Below, piece by piece: positions 24,041-31,555 of a DNA stretch of 45,777 nt. This DNA is from CAYNFH01 sp964396385 (GTDB lineage: Bacteria > Armatimonadota > Chthonomonadetes > Chthonomonadales > CAJBBX01), in contig CAYNFH010000023.1 of NCBI GenBank assembly GCA_964396385.1, forward strand, positions 1 to 45,777. The letters are read 5' to 3'. A model generated the notes under the pieces. The model was not told the origin of the DNA. It searched no databases and was given only the letters and a program-made list of their open reading frames with translations. The translations under genes were made by a program, and so were the position numbers. Position 1 is the first letter of the stretch. Every line of letters starts with the position of its first letter.

Positions 24041-25825
24041 GTGCCATCTCCCGGACTGAACAGCTTGAACCCAACGGAACGCCGCAACAACGTCATCGTC
24101 ATCATCGCTCTGCTGCTGCTCGGCGTCTTCTACACCGCCGTAGCGGTCCACTTCGCCCACTACCGCTCCTTCTGGAGCACCGATTCCGGCGTGCGGTACG
24201 CCATGGTGCGGAGCTGGCTGGAGCGGGGAGACGCCCTCCACCTGCCGTATATCTGGGCGGACCTGGATCCGCAGGCACGCATCAACCCGCTCGGCAAGAT
24301 GCACGTGGTGCCCACCCGCAAGGGACTAGCGGCCATCTACCCGCCCATCTTCCCGCTCCTTTCCGTGCTGCCGTACCGGCTCTGGGGGCTGGCGGGACTG
24401 GCGTTCTGGCCCATCCTGTCCGGCGTTGGCGCCGCGCTCGCCGACTACGCCGCGGCGTCTCGGCTCAAGCTGCGCACGCGGCTCGCGCTCGTGCCCGTCG
24501 TCGGGCTGGCCACGCCCCTGCCGCTCTACTCCGTGGTGTTCTGGGACCACGCCGTCTTCATGGCCCTCTCGGCCCTCTTCGTCTATACCGCTATCCGGGC
24601 CATTCAGTCCTCCTCCACGCGCTGGGCGGTCGCATCCGGGGCGGTGCTGGGGGTCGGGCTCTGGTTCCACGGCCTGTTCCTGGTCCTGCTCGTGGCGGCC
24701 CTGATAGCGTGCCCGTGGACCTGGCTGCCGGGCCGGGAGCGGAGGCTATTCGGCTGGATGCTCGCCGGCTTTGTGCCGCTGGCTCTGGGCTGGGCGTGCC
24801 AGAACCTCCTGCTGTACGGCACGCTGGGCGGCGCGCACGGCGCGGCTACCGTTAACGAGGGGTACGGCTCGGGCATCAAAGCAGTGGTCTCAGCCGGACG
24901 GTTCTGGATGCGGACCAAGCTCCAGGTGTTCGGCAACAGCGGCCCGCCGGCCATTCTCTCGCGCTTCATCCTGGTTGTGGCGGCGTTCGCCGCGGCCAGC
25001 CGGCTGCCGGCCCGGTGGAGCTGGCTCAAGCACGCGCTGGCAATCCTCGCCGCCCTCGGCTCCTTCGTGCTGGTCCGCAACGCGGGCCTGGCGCACGGAC
25101 TGTTCGAGGCAACGCCCCTTTTCCTGCTGGCAGCCGGGCTCTACCTGCCGAAACCGGAATTAGACCAGGACCCGGACGCACGGCTCTACCTCTGGATGGG
25201 CCGCACCTGCCTGGCGTTCTACGTGCTCGTGATCCTGTCGCCGGGTCGCACCGATCTGGATTGGGGCAGCCGGTTCCTGCTGATGCTCCTGCCGTTTCTG
25301 ATTCTTATGGGCGCGAAGGCGCTGGAGCGGGACTGGTCCGTCTCCGCAGGCTGGCAGCGGGGACTGACGGCGGGCGCGGCGGCGTGTCTGCTGGCCGCCA
25401 GCCTCTACTCCCAGCAGAAGGGCCTGACGGCGATCAAGGACGACTTGATGTACAGCCGCCAGATCAACCTGGCGGTAGCGGCGGCGCGCGGATCGGCGCT
25501 CGGTTTCGGGACCTGGTGGGTGGGACCGGAGACGACCATCACGCCGGAGGCGCGCCCCCGGTTCTGGGTGGACGCGGATGAGCGGAGCCGCAGGCTCTTC
25601 TTCTCCGCGCTGGACCGGATGGGCGCGGATAGCTTCTCCTTTCTCGGCGATGATACCGACCTGTCCATCCTCTCCTGGGCCGCGGCCCGCGAGCCCCGGC
25701 CCTACCGGCCGGTACGGCAGGAGAGCCGGTGCGGCTTCATCCTGGCGGAATTCCGCCGCGCTCCACATGGGGATGTGGAAAAACAGATCGCGGGTGTCCA
25801 TTCGAATCCCGCACAACCCCGATAA
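24041..25825 (+). CDS. GT-C-like integral membrane glycosyltransferase
   Basis: This 594-residue protein has about eleven membrane segments (residues ~15-460) and a short soluble end. The first outer loop has RSFWSTDSGVRYAMVRSWLE, with an Asp in the place expected for GT-C catalysis, then YPPIFPLLSVLPYRLWGLA and FWDHAVFMALSALFVYTAI. No named family is certain. The layout resembles GT39/GT83-like enzymes that use polyprenyl-linked sugars. The GTG start follows a GGGCGC hairpin; a TTG at 24065 is an alternative. The GT2-methyltransferase gene begins 12 bases after the stop, so the two are likely cotranscribed. Confidence 0.65.
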   Translation: MPSPGLNSLNPTERRNNVIVIIALLLLGVFYTAVAVHFAHYRSFWSTDSGVRYAMVRSWLERGDALHLPYIWADLDPQARINPLGKMHVVPTRKGLAAIYPPIFPLLSVLPYRLWGLAGLAFWPILSGVGAALADYAAASRLKLRTRLALVPVVGLATPLPLYSVVFWDHAVFMALSALFVYTAIRAIQSSSTRWAVASGAVLGVGLWFHGLFLVLLVAALIACPWTWLPGRERRLFGWMLAGFVPLALGWACQNLLLYGTLGGAHGAATVNEGYGSGIKAVVSAGRFWMRTKLQVFGNSGPPAILSRFILVVAAFAAASRLPARWSWLKHALAILAALGSFVLVRNAGLAHGLFEATPLFLLAAGLYLPKPELDQDPDARLYLWMGRTCLAFYVLVILSPGRTDLDWGSRFLLMLLPFLILMGAKALERDWSVSAGWQRGLTAGAAACLLAASLYSQQKGLTAIKDDLMYSRQINLAVAAARGSALGFGTWWVGPETTITPEARPRFWVDADERSRRLFFSALDRMGADSFSFLGDDTDLSILSWAAAREPRPYRPVRQESRCGFILAEFRRAPHGDVEKQIAGVHSNPAQPR

Positions 25826-25837
25826 CGCGAGAGGTCT

Positions 25838-27331
25838 ATGGCCCTACGTATCAGTGACATCCTGCCGGACGCGCCAAGGCTCCTGGACACCCTGCCGGAC
25901 CACGAGGCACTGCCAAAGTCCGCCGTCTCCGTGAGCGTGCTGGTGCCCGTCTACAACGAGCGGCACCTGGTCGCTGGGAGCCTGGCCCGCGTGCTGGCCC
26001 TCTCCAGCCCCACCATCTCCGCGCTGGAGGTGATTGTGGTGGACGACCGCAGCACGGACGGAAGCTGGGAGATCCTGGAGCGCATCGCGGAGACCGATCA
26101 CAGGATCCGGCTGTTCCGGCACGAGCGCAACCGGGGTAAGGGCGCCGCCATCCGCTCCGCCATCGCGGAGGCCACGGGGGATGTCTGCATCGTCCATGAC
26201 GCGGACCTGGAGTACAACCCGGCGGACATCCCGGTCCTGCTGCGCCCCTTCCTGGAGGAGGGCGCGGACGCGGTCTACGGCTCCCGCTACATGGCCGCCC
26301 CGTACCGCCGTGCGCTGGGCCACCGCCACTCCACCGTCAACCGCGTGCTGACCGGCCTCTCCAACTGGTTCACGGACCTCGATCTCACGGACGTAGAGAC
26401 CTGCTACAAGGCGGTCAACCGCAAGCTGCTCCAGTCCATCCCACTCCGGTACGACGACTTCCGCTTTGAAGTGGAGCTGACCATCAAGCTGGCCAAGCGG
26501 CGCGCCCGCGTCTTCGAAGCCCCCATCCGTTACCTGCCCCGCACGCAGGAGGAGGGCAAGAAGATCCGGCCCAGGGACGGCCTCAAGGCCATCCAGGCGC
26601 TGGTCCGCTTTGCCCTGGTGGACGATATCTACCGCCAGGACCAATACGGCTCCAATATTCTCACCGACCTGACCAACGCGCGTCGCTTCAACAAGTGGAT
26701 GGGCGATACGCTTCGACCCTATCTGGGCGACCGGGTCCTGGAGATTGGCGCGGGCATCGGCACGCTCACCGGCCAGTTCATCCCCCGCGACCTGTACGTG
26801 GCGTCCGACATCAACCTCAACTACCTGGACTACCTGCGCTCCTATGCGGTCGGGAAGCCGTACCTGCGCGTGCTGCACGTGGACGCGAACGTGCCGGAGG
26901 ACTTCGCCTCTCTGGAAGGGCAGTTCGATACCGCCCTCATGGTAAATGTCCTGGAGCACGTTCCGGACCCGGTCATTGCGCTCCGCAACCTCTACTCGGC
27001 CCTCATGCCCGGCGGCAAGGCGGTCATCCTGGTGCCGCAGCACCCAGCGCTGTACGGCTCTCTGGATGAGGTGCTGGAGCACAGGGAGCGGTACACGCCG
27101 GAGAAGCTGCGCGGGGATCTTGAGGCCGCCGGATTCCAGGTGCAGAGCATGCGGGACTTCAACCGCACCTCCGTCCCCTCCTGGTTCCTGAACGGGCGCA
27201 TCCTCAAGAAGACGCGCTTTTCGCGGATGCAGCTCAAGGCGCTGGAGGTGATGATGCCCGCCATTCGCCATCTGGACGGTGCCTGGCCGTGGGGCGGCAT
27301 GAGCCTGATCGCGGTCGGCGTCAAGCCGTGA
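25838..27331 (+). CDS. GT2 glycosyltransferase fused to a class I methyltransferase
   Basis: Residues ~30-265 form a DPM1-like GT2 domain: SVLVPVYNERHLVAGSL, VIVVDDRSTDGSWEIL, the metal-binding IVHDADLEYNPADIP, and YGSRYM. Such domains usually charge polyprenyl phosphate with a sugar that GT-C enzymes then use. Residues ~285-497 form a SAM-dependent methyltransferase (VLEIGAGIGTLTGQF, then VASDINLNYLDYL, and MVNVLEHVPDPVIALRNLY). The fusion suggests a methylated product or paired steps in glycan synthesis. AGAGG precedes the ATG. The TGA overlaps the GTG of paralogue C by two bases (GTGA), placing it in an operon with GT-C genes on both sides. Confidence 0.88.
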   Translation: MALRISDILPDAPRLLDTLPDHEALPKSAVSVSVLVPVYNERHLVAGSLARVLALSSPTISALEVIVVDDRSTDGSWEILERIAETDHRIRLFRHERNRGKGAAIRSAIAEATGDVCIVHDADLEYNPADIPVLLRPFLEEGADAVYGSRYMAAPYRRALGHRHSTVNRVLTGLSNWFTDLDLTDVETCYKAVNRKLLQSIPLRYDDFRFEVELTIKLAKRRARVFEAPIRYLPRTQEEGKKIRPRDGLKAIQALVRFALVDDIYRQDQYGSNILTDLTNARRFNKWMGDTLRPYLGDRVLEIGAGIGTLTGQFIPRDLYVASDINLNYLDYLRSYAVGKPYLRVLHVDANVPEDFASLEGQFDTALMVNVLEHVPDPVIALRNLYSALMPGGKAVILVPQHPALYGSLDEVLEHRERYTPEKLRGDLEAAGFQVQSMRDFNRTSVPSWFLNGRILKKTRFSRMQLKALEVMMPAIRHLDGAWPWGGMSLIAVGVKP

Positions 27332-29490
27332 GCGGCGGCGACCACAAACCCCAGACCCCAGAGGACGGACCACAGACCGCAGACGACTCCAGAATCTGTC
27401 CTCCGTCGTTCGTCGTCTGTCGTCTGTGGTCGATACTGTCCGCGGCGATCCTCCTGGTCGCCGGCTTGGTCTATGCCGGCAGCCTGCAGGGCCTCGCCGT
27501 CTGGGACGACCACGCGCTGCTGGGCGGATCCGGTATCGGCGGCGCTAGGTCGCTGCTGGACTGCTTCCGGACCGCCTTCCTGGCCCACTACTACCGCCCG
27601 CTAACCTCCGCAAGCTTCTACATGGACCGGCTGATCTGGGGGCAGACCCCGTTCGGCTACCACCAGACCAACATCCTGCTCCACGTCCTGGCGACGGCCG
27701 CTGTCCTCGGCTTCCTGCGGGCGCTGTTCCGCCGGGATTCCGTGGCCCTGCTCGGCGGGCTGCTCTTCGCCGTGCAGCCGGCGCAGGTCAGCGCCGTGGC
27801 CTGGATAGGCGGGCGCACCGATTCCTTGTGCGCGCTCTGGCTCGCTCTCTTTACATGGGCCCTGACCGTCGCGGCGCGGGCGGCCGGTCCCGGGAGGAGG
27901 CTGCCCCTGCTGGCCGCCGTGGCGGCCTACGCTGCGGCGTTGTTCACCAAGGAGCAGGCCATCGCCGCCCTCCCCCTCGTCCCACTCGCCTTCCTGTGGC
28001 TGAGCCGCAGACCGCCCCTCACGCCCCCGGCTTCTGGCTCGACTCTCGACTCTGGACGCTCGACCCCGGCTTCCGCTCTCACGACTCACGACTCACGACT
28101 CACGACTCTGGCTCTCGTCCTGACTGCTCCCTTCCTCGCGGTTACCGCGCTCTTCGCCGCCATGTGGGTGGCGCTCGGCCCGCCGCGGCTGCCCGTTCTG
28201 CCAGAGCCGTCGGGGCTGGTGCTCGCGCAGGGCGGGCGCACCATTTCGCACTACGCGATGCTGCTCCTGGCCCCCTCGCCCACTAACATGCACATGTTCT
28301 GCCTCGGCAATCTCCAGCATGCGGGCTGGTGGCCGATCGCGGCCGGTTACGCCATCCTGATCGCCGCGATTGCGTTCATCGGTTGGGCGGCGAGGCGGCA
28401 TCCGGAAGCCGCCTGGCTAGCCATATTCGCCATCCTGATGCTGGCGCCCGTCAGCAACTTCATCCCGCTCCCGTCTCTGCTCGTAGCCCCGTATCGTGCC
28501 GGGACCGCCGGCCTCGCCGTCGCCGCCCTCCTGGCCTGGGCCCTGATCGGCCGTCCGCGTGCCACAGGCGGCAGGCGCCAGGATTCCGCTCTCTCGACTC
28601 TCGACTCTCGACTCTCGACTCCGGAGTCACCCCCTCACCCCGTCACCCCCTCATCCCCTCATCCCCTCATCCGCCGCGCCCCCGCCACCGCCATCGCGCT
28701 CTGGTGGTCCGCCCTCACCCTCTGGGGCGCGGCCCAGTGGCGGGATGAGCGCACGCTGTTCACCACGGTCGTGCACCACGATCCCCACAGCGTGATCTGC
28801 CGCATGTACCTGGCGTCCACCCTTCTGTCCGCGCGCGACGGCCGAGGGGCGGAAGGGCAGCTCGTGGCCGCCCTGGACGAGCTCTACGGGTCCGCCAGAT
28901 GGCACGACTCTGGAACGGCCATCGTGGCCGTACGGACAGACTCCGGCGTCCGGCTCCGGACCGTGGAGAACCAGGGGAGCCGGATCCGTCCGGAGGAGAT
29001 GGTTTCCTCCCTGTTCGTGCTGCTGGGCGTAGCGCGCCGGCAGCTCGCCGACCGAGGCGCCTGGGAGTCCTTCGCCATCGCCGCTACCCTGGACCAGAAT
29101 AACGGCGACGCCTGGGTAGCGCTGGCGGAATGCGCGGAGGACAAGGGGCGGCTTGCCGAAGCCGAGCGGTATTACGGCCGCGCGCTGGCGCTGGCGCCGG
29201 ATCGCTCCGATCTCCACGGCAGCCTGGGAAAGGTCTTGGCCGCCGAGGGCCACTGGAAAGACGCACGGGACCAGTTCGCACTCTTCGTTCGGAGCCAGAG
29301 CTGGTTGGGGCTGGGATATAAAGACCTGGCGAACGCGCAGGCCCACCTGGGCGACTTCCCCGCCGCCATTGCCACGGTGGAAGGCTATCTGCATGACCAC
29401 CCCGACCGCACGGACTTCCGCCAGATGCTGGCGGAACTCCGCGCCGGCCACCTGGAGCGCACCGTCCCCGAGTACAAGCCGGGCGGATGA
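27328..29490 (+). CDS. TMTC-like membrane glycosyltransferase with TPR tail (paralogue C)
   Basis: The 720-residue protein starts at GTG 27328, overlapping the preceding stop (GTGA). It resembles paralogues A and B: WDD at 59-61, LFAVQPAQVSAVAWIGGRTD, and FTKEQAIAALPLVPLAF. The membrane region is followed by TPR-like repeats (AWVALAECAEDKGRLAEAER, YKDLANAQAHLGDFPAAIAT). Three micro-repeats are read in frame: inverted arrays at 27341-27431 form residues ~5-35, a heptamer array at 28037-28116 forms residues ~237-263 (SALTTHDSRLTT), and 28587-28672 forms residues ~420-448 (LSTLDSRLSTPES). The last two sit in the same two loops that carry arrays in paralogue A. A start after the first array is possible but has no good codon. 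Confidence 0.72.
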   Translation: MSGGDHKPQTPEDGPQTADDSRICPPSFVVCRLWSILSAAILLVAGLVYAGSLQGLAVWDDHALLGGSGIGGARSLLDCFRTAFLAHYYRPLTSASFYMDRLIWGQTPFGYHQTNILLHVLATAAVLGFLRALFRRDSVALLGGLLFAVQPAQVSAVAWIGGRTDSLCALWLALFTWALTVAARAAGPGRRLPLLAAVAAYAAALFTKEQAIAALPLVPLAFLWLSRRPPLTPPASGSTLDSGRSTPASALTTHDSRLTTLALVLTAPFLAVTALFAAMWVALGPPRLPVLPEPSGLVLAQGGRTISHYAMLLLAPSPTNMHMFCLGNLQHAGWWPIAAGYAILIAAIAFIGWAARRHPEAAWLAIFAILMLAPVSNFIPLPSLLVAPYRAGTAGLAVAALLAWALIGRPRATGGRRQDSALSTLDSRLSTPESPPHPVTPSSPHPLIRRAPATAIALWWSALTLWGAAQWRDERTLFTTVVHHDPHSVICRMYLASTLLSARDGRGAEGQLVAALDELYGSARWHDSGTAIVAVRTDSGVRLRTVENQGSRIRPEEMVSSLFVLLGVARRQLADRGAWESFAIAATLDQNNGDAWVALAECAEDKGRLAEAERYYGRALALAPDRSDLHGSLGKVLAAEGHWKDARDQFALFVRSQSWLGLGYKDLANAQAHLGDFPAAIATVEGYLHDHPDRTDFRQMLAELRAGHLERTVPEYKPGG
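27341..27431. repeat. Inverted micro-repeat at the start of paralogue C
   Basis: The left arm (ACCACAAACCCCAGACCCCA, then GGACCACAGACCGCAGACGA) pairs with the right arm (TCGTCGTCTGTCGTCTGTGG). The arrays have a 7-8-base period. They follow the GTG by a few bases and are translated. Confidence 0.8.
28037..28116. repeat. Heptamer arrays (CGACTCT / ACGACTC) inside paralogue C
   Basis: CTCGACT units on the left are followed by four ACTCACG units on the right. The right part encodes LTTHDSRLTT, the same ten residues encoded on the opposite strand at 43694-43724 in the esterase-like gene. Confidence 0.85.
28587..28672. repeat. Heptamer and octamer arrays inside paralogue C
   Basis: Four CGACTCT units are followed by CCCCTCAC/CCCGTCAC and then CCCCTCAT octamers. 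Two array types are joined end to end, and the frame stays open. The position is the loop before the last membrane segment. Confidence 0.85.
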
Positions 29491-29565
29491 ATTTCCAATT
29501 TCCGATTTTCAATTTCCAATTCGTGGCTCACCAAATTGAAAACTGAAAATCGGAAATTGAAAATG
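29489..29565. repeat. Inverted AT-rich heptamer array between paralogue C and the TetR gene
   Basis: The left arm (AATTTCCAATTTCCGATTTT) pairs with the right arm (GAAAATCGGAAATTGAAAAT) around a short loop TCGTGGCTCACC. Its right end contains the -35 box of the tetR promoter. Confidence 0.85.
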
Positions 29566-29585
29566 CTACTCCCATGTGTTATCAT
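29557..29585 (+). promoter_or_regulatory. Promoter of the TetR-family gene, partly built from a repeat
   Basis: TTGAAA (29557-29562) and TATCAT (29580-29585) are 17 bases apart. The -35 hexamer lies within the right arm of the repeat at 29489-29565. Transcription would start near 29592. Confidence 0.55.
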
Positions 29586-29633
29586 AGACTAGAACGGAAC
29601 GGTACTACCGAAAGTGAAGGCTGGGTTGCGTCG

Positions 29634-30215
29634 ATGGCAACAGGCAGCAAGCACAAGATCCTGGAGGTTTCGCGGGATCTTTTCTATCGACGGGGATACC
29701 TTGCGACCAGTGTGGACGACATACTGGCCGAAGCGAAGGTTAGTAAGAGCAACTTCTACTATCACTTCAAGAGCAAGGAGGACCTGGGCATAGCGGTGCT
29801 GGACCACCGCCGCGCGGAGTTCGAGGCGGCGCTGGCATCCACGCTGTGCAACGACGCGCTGAGCCCGCTGGAGAGGCTGTCCGCCTTCCTCAAGCGGCTC
29901 TCCGAGTCGCGGGAGGCGCACGCAAGCTCCGGATGCCCCTTCGGCAACCTGATAGCCGAGATGTCCGACCACAGCGAGCGGTTTCGCCACGAGCTGAGCC
30001 GGATGTTCTCCGACTTCGCCGACGTAGTCGCCCGCACGGTGGCCGACGGCCAGCGCGCGGGTCAGTTCCGGAACGACGTGGATCCGCACACGGCGGGAGC
30101 GCTGGTAGTGCAGACGGTGCAGGGCGCATTCCTGCTCCTCAAGTGCCAGAAAACCCGCGGGCCCTACGTCCGTGGGCTGGATCTGCTGGTCCTGCTCCTA
30201 CAGCCGGTCGGCTAG
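29634..30215 (+). CDS. TetR/AcrR-family transcriptional regulator
   Basis: The 193-residue protein has an N-terminal TetR helix-turn-helix at about 10-56 (ILEVSRDLFYRRGYLATSVD, then AKVSKSNFYYHFKSKEDLG). A helical ligand-binding domain follows, resembling the AcuR/YxaF-type C-terminal domain (SGCPFGNLIAEMSDHSERFR, and RNDVDPHTAGALVVQTVQGA). The ATG at 29634 is chosen because an ATG at 29574 lies inside the predicted promoter. The Shine-Dalgarno (GAAGG) is rather far, about 13 bases away. No obvious efflux or enzyme target gene is adjacent, so the regulated gene is unknown. The ligand cannot be read from sequence. Confidence 0.88.
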   Translation: MATGSKHKILEVSRDLFYRRGYLATSVDDILAEAKVSKSNFYYHFKSKEDLGIAVLDHRRAEFEAALASTLCNDALSPLERLSAFLKRLSESREAHASSGCPFGNLIAEMSDHSERFRHELSRMFSDFADVVARTVADGQRAGQFRNDVDPHTAGALVVQTVQGAFLLLKCQKTRGPYVRGLDLLVLLLQPVG

Positions 30216-30244
30216 AAAAAGCCTCCGGCGAGGGGCCCAAAAGA

Positions 30245-30271
30245 TGAAACTATCGGCGCTGTGGCGCCGTC
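30245..30271 (+). promoter_or_regulatory. Candidate ECF-type promoter upstream of the sigma gene
   Basis: TGAAAC (30245-30250) and CGTC (30268-30271) are separated by 17 bases. This is close to the TGAAAC-N16-CGT form used by several ECF sigma factors, so self-activation is plausible. Confidence 0.4.
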
Positions 30272-30316
30272 CAATAGGACGTACCAGTACGTCCAAAGAA
30301 TATACCGGAGGACACC

Positions 30317-30326
30317 NNNNNNNNNN
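30317..30326. other. Assembly gap (ten N)
   Basis: Ten unknown bases lie between the candidate promoter and the start of the ECF sigma gene. Ten is likely a placeholder length. Confidence 0.95.
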
Positions 30327-30339
30327 TGGAGGCGAAGCC

Positions 30340-30945
30340 ATGACAACGATGGAGAACCAAACCGCTGGGGCAGAGCGCAACCACTCCGAATTCGAGGCGC
30401 TGATTGCGCGCACCAAGCGACAAGCATACAACATCGCGTACCGGATGACCGGCAACCGGGACGATGCGGAGGACCTGACGCAGGAGGCCTACCTGCGCGC
30501 CTACAGGTCCTTTGACAAATACAATCGGGCGCTGCCCTTTGAGAACTGGTTTTTCAGAATCCTGTCCAACCTTGTTGTGGACGGACTACGGCGCCGGCCC
30601 AGGCAGGCGCCCCTCTCACTGGACCAGCCGCTGGGAGACGGCGCGGAGGCGGACTACCTCCTGGAGATCGCGGACACCGAGAGCGACCCGGAGGTCAGCA
30701 TGCTGAAGGACGTCGTGGACGAGCGGCTGGAGTGCGCCCTGCGCAAGCTGCCCAGGGAGTTCCGCCGCGCCGTGCTCCTGTGCGACGTGGACGGCTTGAG
30801 CTACGAGGAGATCGCGAAGGTGATGGGCACCAGCATCGGCACGGTCCGCTCCCGCATCCACCGCGGCCGTAAGATGCTGAAGCGCTACGTGGAAGCAGGC
30901 CCATGCTCCACCGCCGGCCTCGCCCTCGCGACGCACATGGCGTAA
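30340..30945 (+). CDS. ECF-subfamily RNA polymerase sigma factor
   Basis: The 201-residue protein has region 2 at about 18-85 (KRQAYNIAYRMTGNRDDAED, LTQEAYLRAYRSFDKYNRAL, NWFFRILSNLVVDGLRR) and region 4 at about 125-180 (LPREFRRAVLLCDVDGLSYE, then EIAKVMGTSIGTVRSRIHRG). A ~40-residue linker joins them. The ATG at 30340 follows GGAGGCG. No anti-sigma factor gene follows; after the stop there are ~750 bases without a convincing gene. Either the anti-sigma is elsewhere or this group is controlled at the level of expression, which the upstream ECF-like promoter and inverted repeat would fit. Confidence 0.93.
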   Translation: MTTMENQTAGAERNHSEFEALIARTKRQAYNIAYRMTGNRDDAEDLTQEAYLRAYRSFDKYNRALPFENWFFRILSNLVVDGLRRRPRQAPLSLDQPLGDGAEADYLLEIADTESDPEVSMLKDVVDERLECALRKLPREFRRAVLLCDVDGLSYEEIAKVMGTSIGTVRSRIHRGRKMLKRYVEAGPCSTAGLALATHMA

Positions 30946-31060
30946 CAGCAAGGGCTGAAGCCTGAGGGATGGGGGAGCCGCGCCTTGGCCGCGATAGCGG
31001 ACACCGGCGCGGGCCAGACCCCGGGGGATGAACCCGGAATCCCCGCTGCCCCACTATGTT

Positions 31061-31098
31061 GAAGCCCCTCGGCAGTTGCCGAGGGGCTTCTCTCTTTC
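31061..31098 (+). terminator. Factor-independent terminator downstream of the sigma gene
   Basis: GAAGCCCCTCGGC and GCCGAGGGGCTTC form a 13-bp stem with a 4-base loop, followed by TCTCTTTCC. Confidence 0.7.
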
Positions 31099-31115
31099 CG
31101 GCCCGAACGGTCAGC

Positions 31116-31187
31116 TCAAGGGGCCGAGCCGATGCTGGTAACCCGGTTCTCCTGGTCGTAGGTTGTGCCGGACCCGTTGTAGGTGGC
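31116..31187 (-). pseudogene. Fragment of an Rhs/YD-repeat protein
   Basis: Reading leftward, the frame gives ATYNGSGTTYDQENRVTSIG followed by three residues and a stop. This resembles an Rhs YD repeat (G-x-x-x-x-YD-x-x-NRL-x-S). The frame upstream becomes unlike the family at once, and no start or rest of the gene is present, so it is probably a remnant. It may relate to the orphan Rhs-type toxin domain at 10839-11228, though they are 20 kb apart. Confidence 0.42.
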
Positions 31188-31380
31188 GCGCCCTGGCCGC
31201 GCCACACGCGGGGCAGCAGCCGGCCCGCGGGAACTGTCCCGCAGGGACGGTCGCGGTTCCGGCGCTGCCTGCGAAGCCCGCGCAGTGGCTCGTTATGAGG
31301 GGGGCTGAGGGGGCGAATGAAGCCCCCCCTGCGGGAGCACGAGGGCAGAGCCCTCGGATCGCCTGAATCACCTAATTTGA

Positions 31381-31394
31381 GACAACGATCTCAC
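31381..31394. promoter_or_regulatory. Candidate operator, copy 1 (GACAACGATCTCAC)
   Basis: These 14 bases recur exactly at 31473-31486, 92 bases further on, and both copies are preceded by TTTGNGA-like sequence (TTTGA and TTTGT). The site is weakly palindromic (GAGA...TCTC). It lies upstream of the ParA-operon promoter. Confidence 0.4.
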
Positions 31395-31472
31395 TTCCCC
31401 CTCTCCGGAATCCGCTCTCGACTGTAGACTCTATACTCCGCCCGCAATGTGGCGCCACCGCGCCATATTTGT

Positions 31473-31486
31473 GACAACGATCTCAC
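31473..31486. promoter_or_regulatory. Candidate operator, copy 2 (GACAACGATCTCAC)
   Basis: This exact second copy sits 70 bases before the -35 of the ParA-operon promoter. With its flank it reads GTGACAACGATCTCAC, giving GTGA...TCAC ends, suggestive of a dimeric regulator site. Confidence 0.4.
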
Positions 31487-31555
31487 GCTAAGATTACTGG
31501 GTGCATACCCACCGCCGTCCACGTCCTGCCAGCCGGTAGCAATACCGGAAAAGCC

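Larger units (their letters stand above)
30216..30339. other. Leader of the ECF sigma gene with inverted repeats and an assembly gap
   Basis: The stretch contains an ECF-like promoter (30245-30271), then a perfect 8-bp inverted repeat GGACGTAC-CA-GTACGTCC at 30277-30294, right where transcription would begin. A run of ten N at 30317-30326 marks an assembly gap, so the true leader length is unknown. Confidence 0.5.
30946..31555. other. Gene-poor, structure-rich region downstream of the sigma gene
   Basis: No convincing gene is present. The region holds a strong terminator hairpin (31061-31090), a short Rhs/YD-like remnant on the minus strand (31116-31187), and hairpins of the form GGAACTGTCCC...GGGACGGT and CGAGGG-CAGAG-CCCTCG. 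It also has a G-run/C-run pair near 31300-31328, a CTCTCGACT-type micro-repeat near 31409-31438, and two copies of GACAACGATCTCAC. It looks like an accumulation site for mobile or repetitive debris upstream of the ParA operon. Confidence 0.55.

Noticed and set aside
25788..25812. tRNA T-arm-like sequence (GCGGGTGTCCATTCGAATCC)
   Set aside because: No acceptor stem, D-arm or anticodon arm can be formed upstream. It is the end of a coding region.
28037..28672. Possible CRISPR array
   Set aside because: Units are 7-8 bases with no unique spacers and are translated. No cas gene is present in the window.
31111..31371. 86-codon minus-strand frame downstream of the sigma gene
   Set aside because: It runs through hairpin-forming repeat sequence. 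The Rhs-like remnant is in another frame of the same strand.
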